DNA of 16,049 nucleotides, from NCBI GenBank assembly GCA_024653905.1, contig JANLGZ010000003.1, positions 1-16,049 of the forward strand. The letters run 5' to 3'. The notes beneath the pieces were generated by a model that was not told the DNA's origin, ran no database searches, and saw only the letters and a program-made list of their open reading frames with translations. The translations under genes and the position numbers were made by a program. This DNA comes from an archaeon (GTDB lineage Archaea; Iainarchaeota; Iainarchaeia; Iainarchaeales; Iainarchaeaceae). Shown one piece after another: positions 12,372 to 16,049 of the stretch (positions within the stretch are counted from its first letter, which is position 1; the number at the start of each line of letters is the position of its first letter).

Positions 12372-14228
12372 TTTTTTCTTTTTGTTTAAATTAGCAATAT
12401 CCTTTTTTTCTTTATAATCCGGCGTCATAACAACAACATCACCAATAGGAGAATAAAATAGTAATACTTGTTTTTCTTTCTCCAAAAGATTACAGCATTC
12501 CTCAATCCTTTGCCTTGGAATATTAAGCTCTTTTGCTATTTTCCCCATTTTTGCTTCTTCGTTTTTGTAAATATAATTCAAAACTTTATCAAAATCTGTT
12601 ACTATTCTCTGCTTTCTGATTTCCGTTACAATTCCTTTTACTTCTTCCTTCATTTTCAGAGGGGTTGTAAATCGCATTGCAGTTTCGATTTTTTCGGGCT
12701 GTAGAGTTTGGTTTGTTTTCTTTTCCAATTCAAGAATACTCACAAGCTTATTCACTGACGCAACCAAATTTCCCGTTTCAGTATTTCCAAGTTTCTTTTC
12801 TATTTCACCTTCACTTATATGATACTGCTTCATCAGACTGCTTACTTTTCCTTCTAATTCCTCTAATTTTTGTTCGTCAATTTTCCCTTTTGCTTTTTCC
12901 TCTAAAAAAGAATTAATTGTTTTTGATTCCGGTGCTTTTGCTTTTTCAGGAGCAACAGATTTTACCACGGCGGATTCAATGCCTGTTGGAAGAATTTTCT
13001 TTTCTGGAATTACACTCTGAGACAATACAGGGGAAGATTTTTCTGGAACTGGTTTTGATGGAACTGGTTTTGATGGAACTGGTTTTGGCAAAGGGGTTAT
13101 TGGCAAAACTGGTTTTTTGGAAACAGGTATTGGTGGAACTGGTTTTGATTTTACTTCAGAAACACTGGTTTTAATAGGTACATTAGTTATTGGTTTCACT
13201 GCTGATTTCAGAACTGGTTTGACAACTGGTTTAGCCAAAGGCGCAACACTTGTTTTTGGCATAGCTTGAGAAATCGCCTCAACAATCACTGGTCTTTGTT
13301 CTGCTATTTTTTCCAGGGTTTCCTGCTGTTTTATAAGAAGCTTTTCCAGATTGTCTGTTTTGGATAATTGTTCAAGACTAACAGGAACAACCTGTGGAAT
13401 TTTTTTTGTTGTTATTGTTAAATCTTTTTTCTGACTTGCGAGTTCTTTTTTTTCAAGAGAAAGCATGTGCAGTTTTTCCCTGTAACCAAACATTTTTTCC
13501 TTGAATAAGTCTTCGGTTATTTTGCGCTGTAGAAAATCTCTTTCCAAATAATCCATGAGGCTTTTTGTCTTTTTTATTTCACTATCAATATCCACATTAG
13601 TGCCTTTAAGTTCATCATAAATAACCCGAACTCCGCTCAAAGCCTGTGTGGGTCCGATGCTTTGCTGTTCAACCTGCTTTTTCAGATTTTCAACTTCCTT
13701 TCTCAAATCTCTTATTATTTTTCTGTAACCTTCAAGCTCTTTAACATAAATCGTGGTCTTTACAGGTTTTTTTGGTTCCTGGTTTTTTGGAAAAAGTGGT
13801 TTTTTTGTCCTTCTTGGTTTTCTTGCTCTTTTTGGTTTTTTGATTTTTTGGGTTTCTTTTGATTCTGTTGATTCTTTAATTAGTTCATTCTTTTTGGTTT
13901 TTTTATTCAACTCAAATGCAGATTTTATGAATTCTGGTTTTTTTTGTTTAACTATTTTCGGAGGGTTTAAATATTTTTTAGAAATTTCAGGTTTTACTAA
14001 AAGTTCAAGAGGTTTTTGTTTTAAGTTTTCAGATTTTATACTTTCTTTCGGTTCTTCTTGCTTTACAACTTCTTTTGATTCTTCTTGCTTTACAACTTCT
14101 TTTGATTTTTCATATTTGTAAATTGAGGGACTTAGTATTTTTTTTATTTCTAAACCACGGATTTTTTCCGCATTTTCTGCATGCAGAAGTTTTTTTATTG
14201 TTTCTAGGATTTCCCGTAAAGCGCCCAT
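12366..14228 (-). CDS. Coiled-coil, Pro-rich protein with C-terminal winged helix, pilus-operon linked
   Basis: This 620-residue protein has no signal peptide or membrane helix, so it is cytoplasmic. Family not recognised. Visible parts: a helical N-terminus (1-30); a highly basic low-complexity region (40-160) with repeated KEVVKQEES and KKPKRARKPRR; a coiled coil (162-190); a helical hairpin (223-262) containing FLQRKITEDLFKEKM and YREKL; a short helical segment (283-322); a Lys/Pro/Val linker (325-435) with PVPSK repeats; a charged helical stretch (440-505); and a probable winged helix-turn-helix (545-602), with MGKIAKELNIPRQRIEECCN as the HTH and a wing ending VVVMTP. It is followed by a basic tail. 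It sits directly before the ATPase, which starts 4 bases after its stop. It may be a cytoplasmic adaptor for the motor or a regulator binding DNA; both are inference. The start has only a weak GTGA site, and a TATA-like box 33 bases upstream suggests an internal promoter. Confidence 0.85.
   Translation of the reverse strand: MGALREILETIKKLLHAENAEKIRGLEIKKILSPSIYKYEKSKEVVKQEESKEVVKQEEPKESIKSENLKQKPLELLVKPEISKKYLNPPKIVKQKKPEFIKSAFELNKKTKKNELIKESTESKETQKIKKPKRARKPRRTKKPLFPKNQEPKKPVKTTIYVKELEGYRKIIRDLRKEVENLKKQVEQQSIGPTQALSGVRVIYDELKGTNVDIDSEIKKTKSLMDYLERDFLQRKITEDLFKEKMFGYREKLHMLSLEKKELASQKKDLTITTKKIPQVVPVSLEQLSKTDNLEKLLIKQQETLEKIAEQRPVIVEAISQAMPKTSVAPLAKPVVKPVLKSAVKPITNVPIKTSVSEVKSKPVPPIPVSKKPVLPITPLPKPVPSKPVPSKPVPEKSSPVLSQSVIPEKKILPTGIESAVVKSVAPEKAKAPESKTINSFLEEKAKGKIDEQKLEELEGKVSSLMKQYHISEGEIEKKLGNTETGNLVASVNKLVSILELEKKTNQTLQPEKIETAMRFTTPLKMKEEVKGIVTEIRKQRIVTDFDKVLNYIYKNEEAKMGKIAKELNIPRQRIEECCNLLEKEKQVLLFYSPIGDVVVMTPDYKEKKDIANLNKKKKR
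13045..13089 (-). repeat. 15-bp tandem repeat encoding PVPSK
   Basis: GGAACTGGTTTTGAT is present twice exactly and a third time with the last two bases changed (units at 13045, 13060 and 13075). It encodes the PVPSK-PVPSK core of the Pro-rich linker. Near identity at DNA level indicates recent expansion by slippage. Confidence 0.85.
14052..14105 (-). repeat. 27-bp perfect tandem duplication encoding KEVVKQEES
   Basis: The 27-bp unit at 14052-14078 is repeated exactly at 14079-14105. It encodes two copies of a nine-residue charged helix segment (KEVVKQEE + S/P) near the N-terminus of the 620-residue protein. The unit is a multiple of three, so the frame is kept. Confidence 0.85.
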
Positions 14229-14257
14229 TTTAACTCACTAAATTCAACGATTTTATT

Positions 14258-14264
14258 GTTTATA
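14258..14264 (-). promoter_or_regulatory. Possible internal promoter before the 620-residue gene
   Basis: TATAAAC on the minus strand is centred about 33 bases before the ATG at 14228, within the 44-bp gap, the widest in this operon. Transcription from it would start about 7 bases before the ATG. This could give the ATPase and platform genes a supply separate from the exported proteins upstream. Confidence 0.35.
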
Positions 14265-14272
14265 TTACTTTA

Positions 14273-15376
14273 TTATTGAATCAACGCTGTTTTAACTTCA
14301 CTGTACCCGCTTTCATTGCCGAACTCATCAGAGGCAGTTATTACAAAAAAATGTGTTCCTTTTTCAAGTGCCTGAATTACTCCTGTGTTTTCTTCTGCCG
14401 AAAAACTTTTCAAAAATTTATAAGAAATAAACGCAGGATTTGCATCCGCGCTTTTATACACAAGATATTCGGAAGCATTCTCGACGTTAGTCCAAGATAA
14501 AACAACATCATCCCCCTCAACAAACAACTCTGAAAACATAGGTATTGCAGGAGGTGCAATATCCAAAACAGATTGTAATGCATCTTTCTGAAAATAAGTG
14601 TAAATTTCTTTTACATTTTCATTCAGTGAAAATACAGTTAGATTCAAATCAAAAAAACCTGCCTCTTGAATGTTTGCCATTAACTCAAATTTGATTGATT
14701 CTCCTGCGTTGAATTCTTTTGTTGAAAAGTTTTTCTCAATACTGTTTTTCCCAAGACCTATTATAACCAAGTAATTTGCCCCTTCAGGAACATGCGCTTC
14801 TGAAGTAAAGTATAATGAAACTAAAAATTCCTTCCCTAATTCCACTCTTGAAGGAAAATTCATTTTCGAAAAATATAATTTCGGGGCCCGAAGTGAACAT
14901 TTTTCAGAAGAACAAAAATAACTTTCATTACAACCGCAAACAGAACAACGTTCTTTCAACAAACCATTATCACAATACAATGGTTTTTCATCAGAACACG
15001 CGCCAAAAGACACGTTATTTACACAGCTTCTTTTTTGTTCTGAAACAACAATGCGGACTTCTTTTTCAACAAAAATTCCTTGTTTTGATGCAATCGCTTT
15101 TAGATTGTAAACGCCGGGTTTTGGATTGAATGAAATTGCTATTTCACATATCTTGTCACATGGAAATTCTTTTTTTTCACTTCCCAATTGCACAACAATT
15201 TTGTCAGGATTGCCAAAAGCATTAATTTTAACCTTTAAATCTTCTCCTGAAAAAAAGTTTCCAGAGCCAACATCCAAATCAATAGAGACTTTCTCTTCAG
15301 AACTTGTTGTTGGAATTAGCAAAAATAATGCAAGTGCAATCAAAACAATAATTGGCAGAAAATTTTTCAAATCCAT
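14273..15376 (-). CDS. Exported protein with Cys-rich motif and fibronectin-like domain
   Basis: This protein has 367 residues from ATG 15376. The hydrophobic segment (about 5-21) is a signal peptide or N-terminal anchor, so the rest is outside. Residues about 29-112 form an Ig-like domain that includes a C-x3-C pair. Residues 118-160 carry a Cys-rich motif (FGACSDEKPLYCDNG, then CSVCGC) that I recognise as recurrent in archaeal surface proteins. A beta domain spans about 170-262. Residues about 275-365 look like a fibronectin type III domain (LSWTNVENASEYLVYKS). The start could be read as GTG 15385, but that codon lies inside AGGTGG, which is ideally placed for the ATG. The start shares one base with the preceding stop (TAATG). 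Position in the pilus operon suggests an accessory, adhesin-like or pilus-associated surface protein, unproven. Confidence 0.82.
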   Translation of the reverse strand: MDLKNFLPIIVLIALALFLLIPTTSSEEKVSIDLDVGSGNFFSGEDLKVKINAFGNPDKIVVQLGSEKKEFPCDKICEIAISFNPKPGVYNLKAIASKQGIFVEKEVRIVVSEQKRSCVNNVSFGACSDEKPLYCDNGLLKERCSVCGCNESYFCSSEKCSLRAPKLYFSKMNFPSRVELGKEFLVSLYFTSEAHVPEGANYLVIIGLGKNSIEKNFSTKEFNAGESIKFELMANIQEAGFFDLNLTVFSLNENVKEIYTYFQKDALQSVLDIAPPAIPMFSELFVEGDDVVLSWTNVENASEYLVYKSADANPAFISYKFLKSFSAEENTGVIQALEKGTHFFVITASDEFGNESGYSEVKTALIQ

Positions 15377-16049
15377 TAGTTCCACCTTTTAACCCCAAAA
15401 ATATTGTTTTCAACAGAATAATTCGCATCATTAAACTTAAATGACTCTATCCCTGAATCGAGTTCAAATTGAACCGAAACATTCACTCTTTGCCCATAAA
15501 AATAAAGCATTGTTTTTTCATTAAAATCCAGAGTCATTGCAGGAGTTATGCATGATGCACCAACACAACTTATTGTAACAGAACTTGTTTGACCCGGGTC
15601 AAAATGGCCTCTTATACTATTCTGGCTAAGAATACATGACGAACATTCGGAATCATCAATAAAAATGCCAACATAAGGAAGGGGATTAAGATTATTGTAA
15701 TCGTTATCAAAACAATTACCTGTTCCGTTGAAGCTACATGAAATGGAATTAAAATCATGCACTGAATTAAGAGTAATATTCAAATCCTGTTTTTTTACAC
15801 CCATATAATTATAGTCCGCACACACAAAATCAAAAGAAATTGAGTTTGAATCTGAAACAGAATATTTAAGACACTGCGGATAAATTACAAAAGAAATGTT
15901 TTTGTCAAAACCCCCCCAGGATTCTGGAAGCAGAGTATTTACGTCCACTTTAAGAGAATCGAATTCGTTTGAATAATTATTATCTTCAACAAAAATTCTG
16001 AATGCATTAACTATTTCAAGATAAGAATCTATTCTACTTTGTCTTACGG
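15376..16049 (-). CDS. Exported or pilin-like protein of the pilus operon, N-terminus missing
   Basis: The frame is open from the window edge to the TAA at 15378-15376, giving 223 residues. An internal GTG at 15948 could be taken as a start, but the frame continues upstream without a stop and nothing marks 15948 as an initiator, so the gene is 5'-truncated. The first visible residues (RQSRIDSYLEIVNAFRIFVE) form a helix. A Cys-containing beta-rich region follows, with Cys pairs such as CSSC, several sequons and aromatic stretches. This plan of a helix then a disulfide-rich beta head suits a pilin-like or minor pilus component, but the signal peptide lies outside the window, so this is a guess. 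A homopolymer run of about seven C on the plus strand near 15911-15917 is a possible slippage or sequencing-error site. The stop overlaps the next ATG by one base. Confidence 0.7.
   Translation of the reverse strand, partial: VRQSRIDSYLEIVNAFRIFVEDNNYSNEFDSLKVDVNTLLPESWGGFDKNISFVIYPQCLKYSVSDSNSISFDFVCADYNYMGVKKQDLNITLNSVHDFNSISCSFNGTGNCFDNDYNNLNPLPYVGIFIDDSECSSCILSQNSIRGHFDPGQTSSVTISCVGASCITPAMTLDFNEKTMLYFYGQRVNVSVQFELDSGIESFKFNDANYSVENNIFGVKRWN
15382..15387 (-). promoter_or_regulatory. Ribosome binding site fixing the ATG at 15376
   Basis: AGGTGG (15387-15382 on the minus strand) is 5 bases before ATG 15376-15374. It includes the in-frame GTG at 15385, which therefore is not the likely start. 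Confidence 0.75.

Noticed and set aside
12468..13174. Plus-strand frames rich in Phe and Leu
   Set aside because: They are the complement of Lys/Glu-rich coding sequence of the 620-residue protein. Such composition shadows are common and have no initiation signals.
15385..15385. GTG start for the fibronectin-like protein
   Set aside because: The GTG lies inside the ribosome binding site AGGTGG that serves ATG 15376.
15376..15948. Complete gene starting at GTG 15948
   Set aside because: The frame stays open beyond 15948 to the window edge and no ribosome binding site precedes that GTG, so the gene is truncated rather than complete.

Overview
This AT-rich window looks like part of an archaeal genome, most likely a DPANN-type lineage. 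The phylum cannot be fixed from the sequence alone. The main evidence is a pilin with an archaeal class III signal peptide (cleavage expected at G|Q in KGQSALEYLM) and an archaeal Tad/Epd-like pilus ATPase with two membrane platform proteins. TATA-like boxes lie about 24-27 bases upstream of several genes that have no ribosome binding site. Operon-internal genes instead have AGGTG-type sites. Large secreted proteins with cysteine clusters of the kind common in archaeal surface proteins also fit.

Layout from left to right. Positions 1-4641 (minus strand) hold two tandem paralogous surface proteins that overlap by ATGA. The left one runs off the window. The right one is complete: signal peptide, Cys-rich repeats, Ig-like domains, a C-terminal membrane anchor and a cytoplasmic helical tail. 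An 18-bp perfect palindrome abuts their TATA box. Positions 4714-6069 (minus) encode an AlgC-like phosphomannomutase/phosphoglucomutase. A shared AT-rich promoter region separates it from a divergent HTH protein (6138-6890, plus). Positions 6891-7166 hold no confident gene, only a hairpin and a doubtful small reading frame. Positions 7167-8212 (plus) encode dephospho-CoA kinase and bacterial-type phosphopantetheine adenylyltransferase, overlapping by TTGA. Together they give the last two steps of CoA synthesis, in reverse gene order. Positions 8310-8798 (plus) encode the class III pilin, which has its own promoter, a structured leader and a hairpin terminator.

Positions 8980-16049 (minus) form a tightly packed pilus/secretion operon read right to left. 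The order is a 5'-truncated exported protein, a membrane-anchored or secreted protein with a Cys-rich motif and a fibronectin-like domain, a 620-residue cytoplasmic coiled-coil/Pro-rich/winged-helix protein, the secretion ATPase, and two T2SSF-domain platform proteins. Most junctions overlap or are only a few bases apart, with ribosome binding sites embedded in the preceding stop region, so translation is probably coupled.

Taken together, the window is mainly about the cell surface. The ATPase and platform proteins probably assemble a pilus from the convergent pilin and from pilin-like or accessory proteins upstream. The sugar-phosphate mutase could feed glycosylation of the sequon-rich exported proteins. 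The 620-residue protein is the least explained component. It carries a short helical hairpin that aligns without gaps to the cytoplasmic tail of the large surface protein, hinting at a shared cytoplasmic module. No prepilin peptidase, tRNA, rRNA, CRISPR array or insertion sequence was seen.
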